64,000 nucleotides of DNA from Fluviicola taffensis DSM 16823 (GTDB lineage: Bacteria; Bacteroidota; Bacteroidia; Flavobacteriales_D; Crocinitomicaceae): assembly GCF_000194605.1 (NCBI RefSeq), contig NC_015321.1:3534001-3598000 (forward strand), written 5' to 3'. Under the pieces are notes generated by a model. That model had not been told where the DNA came from, made no database searches, and saw only the letters and a list, made by a program, of their open reading frames with translations. Position numbers and translations under genes: made by a program. Positions 1 through 7,035 of the stretch are shown here, piece by piece (within the stretch, counting starts at the first letter, position 1; each line of letters starts with the position of its first letter).

Positions 1-386
1 TAAAAACGTATGTTCAAGTATTAAGCGTCAATGAACACGATTCTTTGCCAAAATATGCTGAGGAATACTACAAAAAGTATCCAAATTTGAATTTAAAAGA
101 TTCGGTTGAATTGAAAGTGTTTTTGGCTGCAGTGCACGATTATAAATCCCCTTTGAGCAAACAATTCTTGAATGATGAGCAGAATGTGAAAAATCAAGAA
201 GCTTATTTAGGGAAAATCAATGATTATTTCATGACGACTTATCAAGCTGCTAAAACGGCTAATAGCTTCGAAATGATGGAAAATATGGTTGTCGAAATTT
301 TTCCGTACCTGCAAAAATGTAACATTCCAGATTTACCTTCACAAGCAGACTATTTGGTGTATGTAAAAGAGCAATTTGGAAAGTAA
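1..386 (+). CDS. C-terminal part of an unknown protein, cut by the window edge
   Basis: The reading frame is open from the left edge of the window to a TAA at 384-386, so the first 44 bases belong to the gene. A TTG at 45 is probably not the start. The visible ~127 residues are hydrophilic, predicted helical, rich in Tyr, Lys and Glu, and lack a membrane segment. I do not recognise the family. A strong terminator follows at 412. Confidence 0.6.
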   Translation, partial: KTYVQVLSVNEHDSLPKYAEEYYKKYPNLNLKDSVELKVFLAAVHDYKSPLSKQFLNDEQNVKNQEAYLGKINDYFMTTYQAAKTANSFEMMENMVVEIFPYLQKCNIPDLPSQADYLVYVKEQFGK

Positions 387-411
387 AATAATTAGTTATA
401 CTTAAGTTCTC

Positions 412-452
412 AATAGAGCCAACTCATTATTAACGAGTTGGCTCTATTTTTT
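412..452 (+). terminator. Rho-independent terminator
   Basis: A perfect 14-bp stem (412-425 with 435-448) has a 9-nt loop and is followed by a T run. It ends the transcript of the gene cut by the left edge and insulates the csbD-like gene. Confidence 0.85.
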
Positions 453-481
453 TGATCTAGATGAACTGTAAGTGAGATTTG

Positions 482-537
482 TGTAACAATCGCGTATTAA
501 TCTGTAATGAATGATGGGTTGTTGTTGGTCACCTTTG
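482..537 (+). promoter_or_regulatory. Stress-regulon promoter, copy A (csbD-like gene)
   Basis: TGTAAC at 482 and TGTAAT at 503 form a direct repeat with 21-bp period. Then 24 bases lead to CTTTG at 533-537, inside CACCTTTG, a near match to the Bacteroidota -7 element TAnnTTTG. Exactly the same spacing recurs at five other places in the first 6 kb. The second half-site lies where a -33 element would be, which suggests activator dependence (inference). Confidence 0.7.
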
Positions 538-573
538 TTGACAAGAAAGAGTATTCATCTTAAAACAAACATC

Positions 574-807
574 ATGTCAACAGAAAAAAACACAAATCCA
601 AGTTCAGAGAACAAAACAGGGTCATTTAAAATTTCAGGTGATTGGGCAAAACAATCTACTCAATTGAAAGAAAAATTCACTCAATTAACAGATTCAGATT
701 TGAAATTTGAACCAGGTAAAGAAAATGAATTACTTACTCGTGTTGAAACGAGATTGAACAAAAAACGCGATGAGGTAATTAACATCATTAACAAATGTGA
801 AGTTTAA
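574..807 (+). CDS. CsbD-like general stress protein
   Basis: A 77-aa hydrophilic protein. The core shows the CsbD pattern: a W in GDWAKQ, then LKEKFTQLTDSDL, then a G-K-E-x-E-L-L block and a C-terminal helix ending in VINIINK. CsbD-like proteins are small, abundant stress proteins of unknown biochemical function. The frame opens upstream at 511, but that start would lie inside the promoter element ending at 537, so ATG 574 is chosen. It is monocistronic between two terminators and sits under stress-promoter copy A. Confidence 0.8.
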   Translation: MSTEKNTNPSSENKTGSFKISGDWAKQSTQLKEKFTQLTDSDLKFEPGKENELLTRVETRLNKKRDEVINIINKCEV

Positions 808-874
808 TCTTCATTTTTGATTAGATCAGAAGTTTAGTAGTATTTGCTAATAGAGTTCTGTTTTAGTGTACAGA

Positions 875-909
875 AAAAGCGTAACCAAGGCATAAGGTTG
901 CGCTTTTTT
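875..909 (+). terminator. Rho-independent terminator after the csbD-like gene
   Basis: The stem AAAAGCGTAACC pairs with GGTTGCGCTTTT (one G-T wobble) and is followed by a T run at about 903-909. Confidence 0.75.
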
Positions 910-988
910 GCTTTGTATCATCTTCAAATCTATTGAACGTTTTTAGCTTTTGAACTCTTTTAACTTGAATTACAACTAGTGTGATATA

Positions 989-1044
989 TGTAACAATTAA
1001 AGCAACTTGTGTAATACATTGAAATAACAAGAAGTTCATCTTTG
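989..1044 (+). promoter_or_regulatory. Stress-regulon promoter, copy B (lipoprotein gene)
   Basis: TGTAAC at 989, TGTAAT at 1010 (21-bp period), then N24 and CTTTG at 1040-1044 within CATCTTTG. It is identical in spacing to copies A and C-F. A short inverted repeat, GTGAA/TTCAC, follows in the presumed 5' UTR near 1050 and is also seen after copies C and E. Confidence 0.7.
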
Positions 1045-1083
1045 TAGCGTGAAAATGAATTCACTATTAATACTCAGTAAGTC

Positions 1084-1527
1084 ATGAAAAAATCAATTTT
1101 ATCCATTATTACTTTTACAGTTTTTAGTTTTCTAATAACTAGTTGTACGTCTCGTCCAGACTCAGGAAAAGTTGAAAATGCAGCAGAAGATGTTCAAGAT
1201 GCAAAAGATGATTTGGATAAAGCAAATAGCGAATATGCAGAAGAAGTGATGAATTATCGTGCAGAAGTGCAACAGAGTATAGATGAGAACAAGCAGTTAG
1301 TTGCTGAATTGAAGAACGAAAAAGCATTAGCGAAGAAAGAGGAAGCACTTGCTAGAAATGAGAAAATTGCTGCAATCGAAAAACGAAACAGAGAATTAGA
1401 ATTGCGTATGACCGATTATAAAGGTGATAGCAAAGAAAACTGGAAAGAGTTTAAAAGAGAATTCAACAATGACATGAATGAATTAGGAAAATCGTTCAAA
1501 GATCTTGGAAAAGATAATGTAAAATAA
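1084..1527 (+). CDS. Coiled-coil lipoprotein, paralogue of the gene at 6023
   Basis: 147 aa. Residues 1-20 form a lipoprotein signal peptide ending in the lipobox LITSC, with Cys21 as the lipidation site. The rest is a long charged helix predicted to form a coiled coil (heptads of E/K with A/L), ending in a conserved tail with SKENWKEFKREFNNDM and GKDNVK. The protein at 6023 shares the same layout and tail, so the two are paralogues under the same promoter type. The likely location is the periplasmic face of a membrane. The function is unknown; the context suggests envelope stress. Confidence 0.8.
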   Translation: MKKSILSIITFTVFSFLITSCTSRPDSGKVENAAEDVQDAKDDLDKANSEYAEEVMNYRAEVQQSIDENKQLVAELKNEKALAKKEEALARNEKIAAIEKRNRELELRMTDYKGDSKENWKEFKREFNNDMNELGKSFKDLGKDNVK

Positions 1528-1612
1528 ATGTGAAAAACAGTTTTCAGAATGAAGATTTTCTATTGCTCAAATCAATAGTAGAATAATTGTTCTGAGAATT
1601 GGAGAGTGGAGG

Positions 1613-1642
1613 AAGGAGTAATGTAAGAGTTACTCCTTTTTT
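1613..1642 (+). terminator. Terminator after the first coiled-coil lipoprotein gene
   Basis: AAGGAGTAA pairs with TTACTCCTT (9 bp, 8-nt loop) and is followed by a T run. Confidence 0.65.
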
Positions 1643-1726
1643 AGTAATAAAAATTTTAATGCTAACAGAAAAATTGAGATTTAGAACCAACAAGTGATCA
1701 GATAAAGGATAACTAAAAAAAAAAAG

Positions 1727-2035
1727 ATGGGAAATTCAATCAGTAAAAGTGAATTAAATTGGTTTCAGTTATTTTTGAATCGACTCAAAATAATGTCTAG
1801 AAGCAAGCGTAAAAGAGCAGAAGTTCATCAGCAAGAAACGATGAAAATCATGGATCGAATTTCAGAAATTAAAAACAAACATCCAGAATTGATTAAGTAC
1901 TTAAATGAAATGCCACAATTTCCTACAAGTGCCAATGATTCTGAAATTCGATTGAAAGATTTGATGCAGTATCACAATTCTTTGTTGGAGCTATTGGAGA
2001 AGTATGAATTGGAATCGAGCACTCATTCTGAATAA
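1727..2035 (+). CDS. Small basic hypothetical protein
   Basis: 102 aa from an ATG preceded by an A-rich stretch. It has no signal peptide or membrane segment. It carries a basic patch (SRSKRKRAEVH), then helices with EIKNKHPELIKYLNEM and a Leu-rich C-terminus (LLELLEKYELE). I do not recognise the family. It lies between two stress-promoter genes but has no copy of the stress promoter directly upstream; it may be read through from 1084. Confidence 0.55.
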   Translation: MGNSISKSELNWFQLFLNRLKIMSRSKRKRAEVHQQETMKIMDRISEIKNKHPELIKYLNEMPQFPTSANDSEIRLKDLMQYHNSLLELLEKYELESSTHSE

Positions 2036-2075
2036 ATCGAATCACGAGTAAAAGAAGGCTTAAAACAGTGATTCA

Positions 2076-2131
2076 TGTAACAAATCGAATCTATTGTGTA
2101 ATGCTTTCAAGAGGAAATGAGTGCAACTTTG
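2076..2131 (+). promoter_or_regulatory. Stress-regulon promoter, copy C (outer-membrane protein gene)
   Basis: TGTAAC at 2076, TGTAAT at 2097 (21-bp period), N24, then CTTTG at 2127-2131 in CAACTTTG. It is followed by a GTGAAA/TTTCAC hairpin around 2137-2152 in the leader. Confidence 0.7.
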
Positions 2132-2167
2132 TTGAGTGAAAATTCTTTCACAAATAAATTCATTTAA

Positions 2168-2809
2168 ATGAATAAAATACTATTTTTTGCAGCAATATTC
2201 GGTGGAATTTCAGCTAATGTTTCTGCACAAGAAGATTCAAAATGGGATCGTCGCGAGAAGTTTACAATTGGTGTGAAAGCAGGTGCAAATTTATCAAACG
2301 TGTGGGATTCAGAAGGTGAAGATTTTGATGCGGATGCAAAATTAGGATTCGCAGGAGGTGTTTTTGTGGGGATTCCAATTGGGAAATTTATTGGAGTGCA
2401 ACCTGAGATTCTCTTTTCTCAAAAAGGATTTAGAGCATCAGGAACATTACTTGGAACCTCTTATTCTTATACAAAAACAACCAGTTACTTGGATGTGCCG
2501 TTGCTATTTCAAGTAAAACCATTGAGCTTCCTAACGATGCTTGTTGGCCCTCAGTTTGCTTTTCAGGTAAGTGAAAGAAACGTATACACGTTTGGAAGTA
2601 ATAGCTCTGCACAGCAAGAAGAGTTTGAAAACGATAATATTCGTAAAAACACATTGGGTATTAATGTGGGATTTGATATTAACATTTCTCATGTAGTTGT
2701 TTCTGGAAGAGCCTGTTGGGATCTTCAAAATAACAGAGGTGATGGAACTTCGACAACTCCTCGCTATAGAAATCAATTTGTGCAACTTACAATTGGATTT
2801 AAGCTTTAA
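2168..2809 (+). CDS. Outer-membrane beta-barrel (porin-family) protein
   Basis: 213 aa with a Sec signal peptide (residues 1-20, cut before QED). The pattern G-V-K-A-G-A-N-L-S near residues 36-44 is typical of the Bacteroidota OMP_b-brl_2 family. Alternating strands follow, with PEILFSQKG, YLDVPLLFQVKP and a C-terminal strand ending in FKL. The predicted fold is an 8-10-stranded outer-membrane barrel. It is the first gene behind stress promoter C and probably shares a transcript with the tiny membrane protein at 2834. Confidence 0.8.
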   Translation: MNKILFFAAIFGGISANVSAQEDSKWDRREKFTIGVKAGANLSNVWDSEGEDFDADAKLGFAGGVFVGIPIGKFIGVQPEILFSQKGFRASGTLLGTSYSYTKTTSYLDVPLLFQVKPLSFLTMLVGPQFAFQVSERNVYTFGSNSSAQQEEFENDNIRKNTLGINVGFDINISHVVVSGRACWDLQNNRGDGTSTTPRYRNQFVQLTIGFKL

Positions 2810-2833
2810 TAGCCCTTTTAACCCTGAGTAAAG

Positions 2834-2995
2834 GTGAAAGGTATACTAAGCACATTGGCCATTCTTATAGTTATTGGTTGGGCAATTGGGTATTTCCGAT
2901 ATCATGTGGAAGGTTTCTTCTTTCACCTCACGTTAGTGGTTGCATTGGTGTCACTTTTTTTACAATTTCTTCCAACCAAAATTACTGGCAAATGA
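2834..2995 (+). CDS. lmo0937-type small membrane protein (GTG start)
   Basis: 53 aa, GTG start, TGA at 2993-2995. The N-terminus ILSTLAILIVIGWAIGYF followed by H, then a second hydrophobic stretch, matches the ~50-aa lmo0937 family: two short membrane segments around an aromatic/His turn. It closely resembles the proteins at 3199 and 6645, which supports both reality and start. It follows the barrel gene by 24 bases and probably shares its promoter. The function is unknown; homologues are associated with stress. Confidence 0.7.
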   Translation: MKGILSTLAILIVIGWAIGYFRYHVEGFFFHLTLVVALVSLFLQFLPTKITGK

Positions 2996-3116
2996 TTGCG
3001 CTTTCAGAAGCTTTTGATGAGGTTGGAAGTTGTTTAGTAGCCACTTAAAATTTTCAGTAATACATTCAATTCGTGTTTAGTTATTCAGGAAGAATCATTC
3101 TGAAATCTGTGATTTA

Positions 3117-3172
3117 TGTAACTTATTACGGTCAATCTGTAATACTTGCGATGTAAAATAATTACAACTTTA
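3117..3172 (+). promoter_or_regulatory. Stress-regulon promoter, copy D (lmo0937-type and ytxH-like genes)
   Basis: TGTAAC at 3117, TGTAAT at 3138 (21-bp period), N24, then CTTTA at 3168-3172 (CAACTTTA, the only one of copies A-E lacking the final G). Confidence 0.65.
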
Positions 3173-3198
3173 AATTTAGAATATTAAATCAGAGTAGC

Positions 3199-3351
3199 AT
3201 GAGTGGTATATTAAACATACTGATAGTTGTATTGGTAGTGGGATGGTTGATCGGATTCTTTGCATTCCAAGTTGGTGGATTGCTTCATTTGCTTTTAGGG
3301 CTTGCATTAATTGCACTTGTTTTACGTCTTCTTCCAGTTAATCGAAAGTAA
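3199..3351 (+). CDS. lmo0937-type small membrane protein
   Basis: 50 aa from ATG 3199 to TAA 3351. Two hydrophobic segments (about residues 4-23 and 27-45) are joined by AFQVGG, and the C-terminus is basic (PVNRK). It is a paralogue of the proteins at 2834 and 6645: the motif GW-x-IG is shared and each ends in a Pro-basic tail. It sits directly behind stress promoter D and ahead of the YtxH gene. Confidence 0.75.
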   Translation: MSGILNILIVVLVVGWLIGFFAFQVGGLLHLLLGLALIALVLRLLPVNRK

Positions 3352-3421
3352 TACAAGGTAACTCCTCCTTTCAAATTAGGACTTCATCTTTTTAATTTTA
3401 GTCATAAAAAAAATAGATAAA

Positions 3422-3649
3422 ATGGTTGAAAAAGACAAAAATAACCAGAAAAAGACGGGTTCAAGCGCTACTGGAAAAGTAGTGGGAGCTTTGGTTGCGG
3501 GAGCGGCTGTTGGAGTGGCTGTTGGAATTTTGACTGCGCCCAAAAAGGGAAGTAAAACCAGAGCTAAGATTTTGGATGATGCGAAGGATTTGGCAAGCAC
3601 GCTAAAGACAAAAGCAGCAGAATTTAAGGAAAAAGGGAACAAGGAATAA
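3422..3649 (+). CDS. YtxH domain protein
   Basis: 75 aa. A lysine-rich N-terminus is followed by one glycine/alanine-rich membrane segment (about residues 18-38). Then comes TAPKKGSKTRAKI, the YtxH signature, and a charged helix. YtxH proteins are small membrane-anchored stress proteins; in Bacillus the family belongs to the general stress response. It lies 70 bases after the lmo0937-type gene and before a strong terminator, so it is probably the last gene of the copy D transcript. Confidence 0.8.
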   Translation: MVEKDKNNQKKTGSSATGKVVGALVAGAAVGVAVGILTAPKKGSKTRAKILDDAKDLASTLKTKAAEFKEKGNKE

Positions 3650-3682
3650 CCTTTTCCAGGAGTTAAAACGTTAAGACATAGA

Positions 3683-3720
3683 CCATTCAACAATACGTAT
3701 TGTTGAATGGTTTTGCTTTT
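3683..3720 (+). terminator. Terminator: 28-bp perfect palindrome plus T-rich tail
   Basis: CCATTCAACAATAC at 3683-3696 is followed at once by its exact reverse complement (3697-3710) and a T-rich tail. It ends the ytxH-like transcript. Confidence 0.85.
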
Positions 3721-3839
3721 GGTTTACTTTTCAATGTGATTGGATTTAATTTATTGAAAATCAATTCAAAACAATCAGTAAAATAGCTAGGAACGGCGGT
3801 AAATTGTCGTAACTTCACACGTATTCAATAAGAACCAAT

Positions 3840-4409
3840 TTGAAAATTTATATAAAGTATATGGTCAGTATCCGCTGCAAAAAATTGGTGGGTACAGAAC
3901 TGAAAAAGTTGGGGGTAGTGATGCCTAAAATTAATCAGGGCATGGTTGAATTTCAAGAAGAATTATCCACAGAACAGAAATCGCAATTTAAGGAACGCAT
4001 TTTGAAATTTGGATTTGAAGTTTTGGACCCTGCCAATAGTCAGTTGTTGGATCGGATTTCAGCAATGATTGTGGAGTTGATCTATAAGCATACGGAAATG
4101 CCAAGAGGGGATTATCCAGTCTATTTGATTGATAAATTGAAATTCGATTATTCGGAGATCACTAATTTGTTTTCTGAAGTTCACGGGATTAATTTACCTC
4201 AATACATTACGATACAGCAAGTGGAGCGTATCAAGGAAATGCTTTTGTATGAAGATTTGAAAGTAAAGGAGATTGCTGTATTGCTTCATTATCGGAATGG
4301 GGCACAGTTAACAAGAACATTTAAAAAGATTACAGGCTTGACTCCCTTTTATTTCAAAAAACTAAAGGAAAAACGGTTGGAAGTTCGGACAGAAAATAAA
4401 TCTGAATGA
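3840..4409 (+). CDS. AraC-family regulator with HMA-like N-terminal domain (paralogue 1, TTG start)
   Basis: 189 aa. Residues 1-75 look like a ferredoxin-like, heavy-metal-associated fold in which the usual MxCxxC loop reads MVSIRC, so the first Cys is Ser. Residues ~95-180 are an AraC double helix-turn-helix, with IKEMLLYEDLKVKEIAVLLHY as first helices and the typical TFKKITGLTPFYFKK end. The TTG start is supported by alignment: the paralogue at 7036 begins with ATG at the equivalent codon and all three begin M-K-[IL]-x-I-K-Y-M-V-S. It probably regulates transcription in response to an unknown, perhaps intracellular, signal. Confidence 0.8.
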   Translation: MKIYIKYMVSIRCKKLVGTELKKLGVVMPKINQGMVEFQEELSTEQKSQFKERILKFGFEVLDPANSQLLDRISAMIVELIYKHTEMPRGDYPVYLIDKLKFDYSEITNLFSEVHGINLPQYITIQQVERIKEMLLYEDLKVKEIAVLLHYRNGAQLTRTFKKITGLTPFYFKKLKEKRLEVRTENKSE

Positions 4410-4456
4410 AAAACGTGCTGGTGTATTTTCATCAGTTACTTTAAAGATAAATCATT

Positions 4457-4816
4457 ATGAAAAGCACTACAGACGGTAAAGAATTAGAAAAAGCAAAATC
4501 TCATATTATCGTCGAAATTATTCACTATGTACCCAATGCTGTTTTGAGTAAAACCATTCTTAAAAAGACTACAGGGAATGTGACTGTTTCTTCATTTGAT
4601 GCAGGTGAAGAGTTGGAAGAAAAGCATTCACCATTCGATACCTATGTGCAAATAATTGATGGTTCTGCTGAACTTATTATTGATGACAGTCCATTCACAT
4701 TGAAACTAGGGGAGGGAATTATTATTCCAGCTCACACAAGACACAAATTCAATGCCAACGAACAGTTCAAAATGATCAGTACCACTATAAAAAGCGGTTA
4801 TGAAAATGAAAACTGA
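4457..4816 (+). CDS. Cupin domain protein
   Basis: 119 aa, no signal peptide. A single cupin barrel spans about residues 35-112. Motif 1 is degenerate (EKHSPFDTYVQIIDGSAEL, with one His and no HxH), while motif 2 keeps GEGIIIPAHTRHKF with two His. Metal binding is therefore uncertain. It lies between two AraC paralogues on the same strand, 47 bases after the first and 60 before the second. A role in small-molecule binding or stress response is inference. Confidence 0.75.
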   Translation: MKSTTDGKELEKAKSHIIVEIIHYVPNAVLSKTILKKTTGNVTVSSFDAGEELEEKHSPFDTYVQIIDGSAELIIDDSPFTLKLGEGIIIPAHTRHKFNANEQFKMISTTIKSGYENEN

Positions 4817-4876
4817 GACTGACTTTTGCATATTTCTTGATTACTAATTATTGATTGTTATTAAATCCCTTATGAT

Positions 4877-5437
4877 TTGAAATTGTACATCAAATACATG
4901 GTAAGTCTTCGCTGTAAAATGGTGGTGAAGGATGAATTGGCTATGTTGGGACTGCATACTATCGCTGTGGATCTGGGAATGGTTGAAATCGTGGAAGAAA
5001 TTTCAATAGAAGATCGTGAGGCCTTGAGAGTGAGTTTGTTGAGGTCTGGATTGGAGCTTCTGGAAGATAAAAGGAGTATTTTAATCGAGCAGATAAAAGG
5101 GGTTATTGTTGAAATGATCCATTACTCCGATAAAACTCCGAAAGTGAATTACTCGGAATATATCAGTGAGAAGCTAAAGTACGATTACACGTATCTTTCC
5201 AACGTATTTTCAGAAGTGAAAGGGATTACAATCCAACAATTCATCATTATCAATAAGATCGAACGGGTCAAGGAACTTTTGCTCTATGATGAATTAAATC
5301 TGACTGAAATATCCTACAAACTCAATTACAGCAGTGTTGCACATTTATCCAATCAATTCAAGAAAATCACAGGACTTTCTCCTTCATTTTACAAACAAAT
5401 GAAACAGAAAAGAAACAGTAATTTAGAGAATATCTAA
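4877..5437 (+). CDS. AraC-family regulator with HMA-like N-terminal domain (paralogue 2, TTG start)
   Basis: 186 aa. It has the same architecture as the gene at 3840: an N-terminal ferredoxin-like domain with MVSLRC in place of MxCxxC, a linker with MIHYSDKTPKVNYSEYISEKL, and an AraC HTH with TEISYKLNYSSVAHLSNQF and KITGLSPSFYK. It is closest to the paralogue at 7036. The TTG start is supported by alignment with that ATG. Between these two copies lie the dps remnant and stress promoters E and F. Confidence 0.8.
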   Translation: MKLYIKYMVSLRCKMVVKDELAMLGLHTIAVDLGMVEIVEEISIEDREALRVSLLRSGLELLEDKRSILIEQIKGVIVEMIHYSDKTPKVNYSEYISEKLKYDYTYLSNVFSEVKGITIQQFIIINKIERVKELLLYDELNLTEISYKLNYSSVAHLSNQFKKITGLSPSFYKQMKQKRNSNLENI

Positions 5438-5483
5438 TTAGATGAGTTTGGAATAAGAATTCTTGTTTCGAACTCACATTAAC

Positions 5484-5757
5484 TTAAGAATTTAGATGTG
5501 ATTCAATTTCTTCCTGTGAAAGCAAGTAGAAAATTTCTTCCTCTAAGGCTGATTTTTTAATCTGATTTTCGATTGTTAGCCGAGCATTAAATAACTCATA
5601 GTCGATTCAGCACCTTGATTGAGATTCACATTCTCACGCTCTAGGCCATCGTAACATCCACCAGTGCAAGGATTTTGGATAATTCCGTTGCAACAGCTTC
5701 GCTATTTTTTGCGGTTAATCCAATACTGATTTTCATTTCGTCGTTATTGACTTCCAT
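5484..5757 (-). pseudogene. Fusion scar: 5' end of dps joined to the 3' end of a glycosyltransferase/glycosidase-like gene
   Basis: Reading from ATG at 5757 on the minus strand, about 31 codons match the start of a Dps protein (MKISIGLTAKNSEAVATELS, then KILA). At about 5665 the sequence continues, in another frame, as NPCTGGCYDGLERENVNLNQ followed by GAESTMSYLM. After a further frameshift it reads ARLTIENQIKKSALEEE to a stop at 5484. I recall the TGGCYDGL...NLNQGAEST motif from the C-terminus of Bacteroidota carbohydrate-active enzymes. A deletion appears to have joined two minus-strand genes. Nothing functional is expected from it. Confidence 0.65.
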
Positions 5758-5788
5758 TTTCTTGTTTTTTTAACGATTTACAATAGTT

Positions 5789-5844
5789 GAAAATTACAGA
5801 TCTTTTAACCGCTGATTGTTATACAATTAATCGGGTTTATTACA
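5789..5844 (-). promoter_or_regulatory. Degenerate stress-regulon promoter, copy F (dps remnant)
   Basis: On the minus strand TGTAAT starts at 5844 and TATAAC at 5823 (21-bp period, one mismatch), followed by N24 and TTTTC where CTTTG is expected. GTGA precedes it, as in B-D. It stands in front of the dps fragment and is the least conserved copy, as expected for a dead gene. Confidence 0.5.
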
Positions 5845-5926
5845 CTTTTCACAGATTTATAAAAAGATTTAAAATGCTTTTTTATAGGTATTTGACTTCT
5901 TTTTTTTAGTTGAAACCTGTAATTTA

Positions 5927-5982
5927 TGTAATAATTCCTCGAATTTTTGTAAAACATTTTTAATTCTTGAAGCACATCTTTG
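5927..5982 (+). promoter_or_regulatory. Stress-regulon promoter, copy E (second lipoprotein gene)
   Basis: TGTAAT at 5927, TGTAAA at 5948 (21-bp period), N24, CTTTG at 5978-5982 in CATCTTTG. It is followed by the GTGGAAATGAATTCAC leader repeat also seen (as GTGAAAATGAATTCAC) after copy B. Confidence 0.65.
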
Positions 5983-6022
5983 TTAGAGTGGAAATGAATT
6001 CACACCTTAAAAAATAGAAATC

Positions 6023-6472
6023 ATGAAAAAGAAAATAATTTACCGAATCCTTTTTTCGCTATTAGTTGTTATTGTAGCGAGTTGTACGGAATCTGAATCA
6101 GACACAGATAAGATTGACAAGGCCGTTGAAGATGTGCATGAAGCAAAGCAGGACTTGGACCGAAAAACAGCTGAATTAGCAGTTGAAGTAGAAGCTTATC
6201 GAGAATCTATGCAAAGAAATCTTGAAAAAAACAGAATGGAAATTGCTAGATTGAAAGATGAGAAGATTCAATCAGCACAAGCCAATGTAATCCGAGTTAG
6301 AAATGAGAAAATTGCTCAATTGGAGCAACGCAATGATGAATTGGAAGCTCGTATGAAAGAATTCAATAGTGATTCTAAAGAAAATTGGGAAGCATTTAAA
6401 AGAGAATTCAAAAATGATATGGATGAGCTTGGTGATGCGTTCCGAGATATCGGAAAAGACAATGTAAAGTAA
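6023..6472 (+). CDS. Coiled-coil lipoprotein, paralogue of the gene at 1084
   Basis: 149 aa. The lipoprotein signal ends in the lipobox IVASC. A long charged coiled-coil helix follows with ARLKDEKIQSAQAN and KIAQLEQRNDELEARM. The tail SKENWEAFKREFKNDMDELG plus IGKDNVK is nearly the same as in the protein at 1084. Promoter and leader are also shared, so gene plus control region were duplicated together. The probable role is an envelope stress lipoprotein; the mechanism is unknown. Confidence 0.8.
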   Translation: MKKKIIYRILFSLLVVIVASCTESESDTDKIDKAVEDVHEAKQDLDRKTAELAVEVEAYRESMQRNLEKNRMEIARLKDEKIQSAQANVIRVRNEKIAQLEQRNDELEARMKEFNSDSKENWEAFKREFKNDMDELGDAFRDIGKDNVK

Positions 6473-6550
6473 TCCAAAGAACTGAATAATGGGATGTTTT
6501 TTCCAAGTTGTTGGGGAATAAATTAACAGGGATATCCCTAGGATGGATAG

Positions 6551-6580
6551 GAGAGGAGGATTGAATTGGTTTCTCCTCTT
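6551..6580 (+). terminator. Possible terminator or attenuator
   Basis: AGAGGAG at 6552-6558 pairs with CTCCTCT at 6573-6579. The T tract after it is short, so read-through into the membrane-protein gene at 6645 is plausible. Confidence 0.4.
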
Positions 6581-6644
6581 TCATCCAATTCGATATCTGT
6601 TTGCAAAGAGCATCAGATTATAAGTTACACTAAAACAAACAATC

Positions 6645-6797
6645 ATGAGAGCGATATTAAGCACGATAGCAATTATAGTTATTATAGGATGGGCAATTGG
6701 ATATTTTGGATACCATACAGGAGGTCTTTTCCATTTGATTCTAGTAATCGCATTGATAGCAATTGTTATTCAGTTAATTCCAGGTAGGAGAAGCTAG
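6645..6797 (+). CDS. lmo0937-type small membrane protein
   Basis: 50 aa from ATG 6645 to TAG 6797. Two hydrophobic segments flank GYHTGGLFH, and the C-terminus is PGRRS. It is very similar to the proteins at 2834 and 3199. It lies downstream of the second lipoprotein gene with only a weak hairpin between them, so it probably belongs to the copy E transcript. Too short for routine gene calling, but the family match is clear. Confidence 0.75.
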   Translation: MRAILSTIAIIVIIGWAIGYFGYHTGGLFHLILVIALIAIVIQLIPGRRS

Positions 6798-6822
6798 CTA
6801 GAATCAAAGTTATTAATTGATG

Positions 6823-6863
6823 AATCCCATTCAATAAGCGGTCTTATTGAATGGGATTTTTTT
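6823..6863 (+). terminator. Rho-independent terminator
   Basis: A perfect 16-bp stem (6823-6838 with 6843-6858), 4-nt loop, then a T run. Confidence 0.9.
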
Positions 6864-7035
6864 GTTATTTGAAGGATATTCTGAAAATGTCAATCTATGT
6901 TAAATAACACCTTCATTTGTTTAATGAGCGCGATTTATTTGTAATTTATTGAAGAATCCGCACTGAAAACTTAAACTTTTAAGATTTAACGATAGCCGAA
7001 TAGGTAACAAGATGTCGCATTAAAAATTAGAAGTT

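Noticed and set aside
3683-3710. A 28-bp perfect palindrome as a regulator-binding site
   Set aside because: It follows the ytxH-like gene and is followed by a T-rich tail, so a terminator explains it better.
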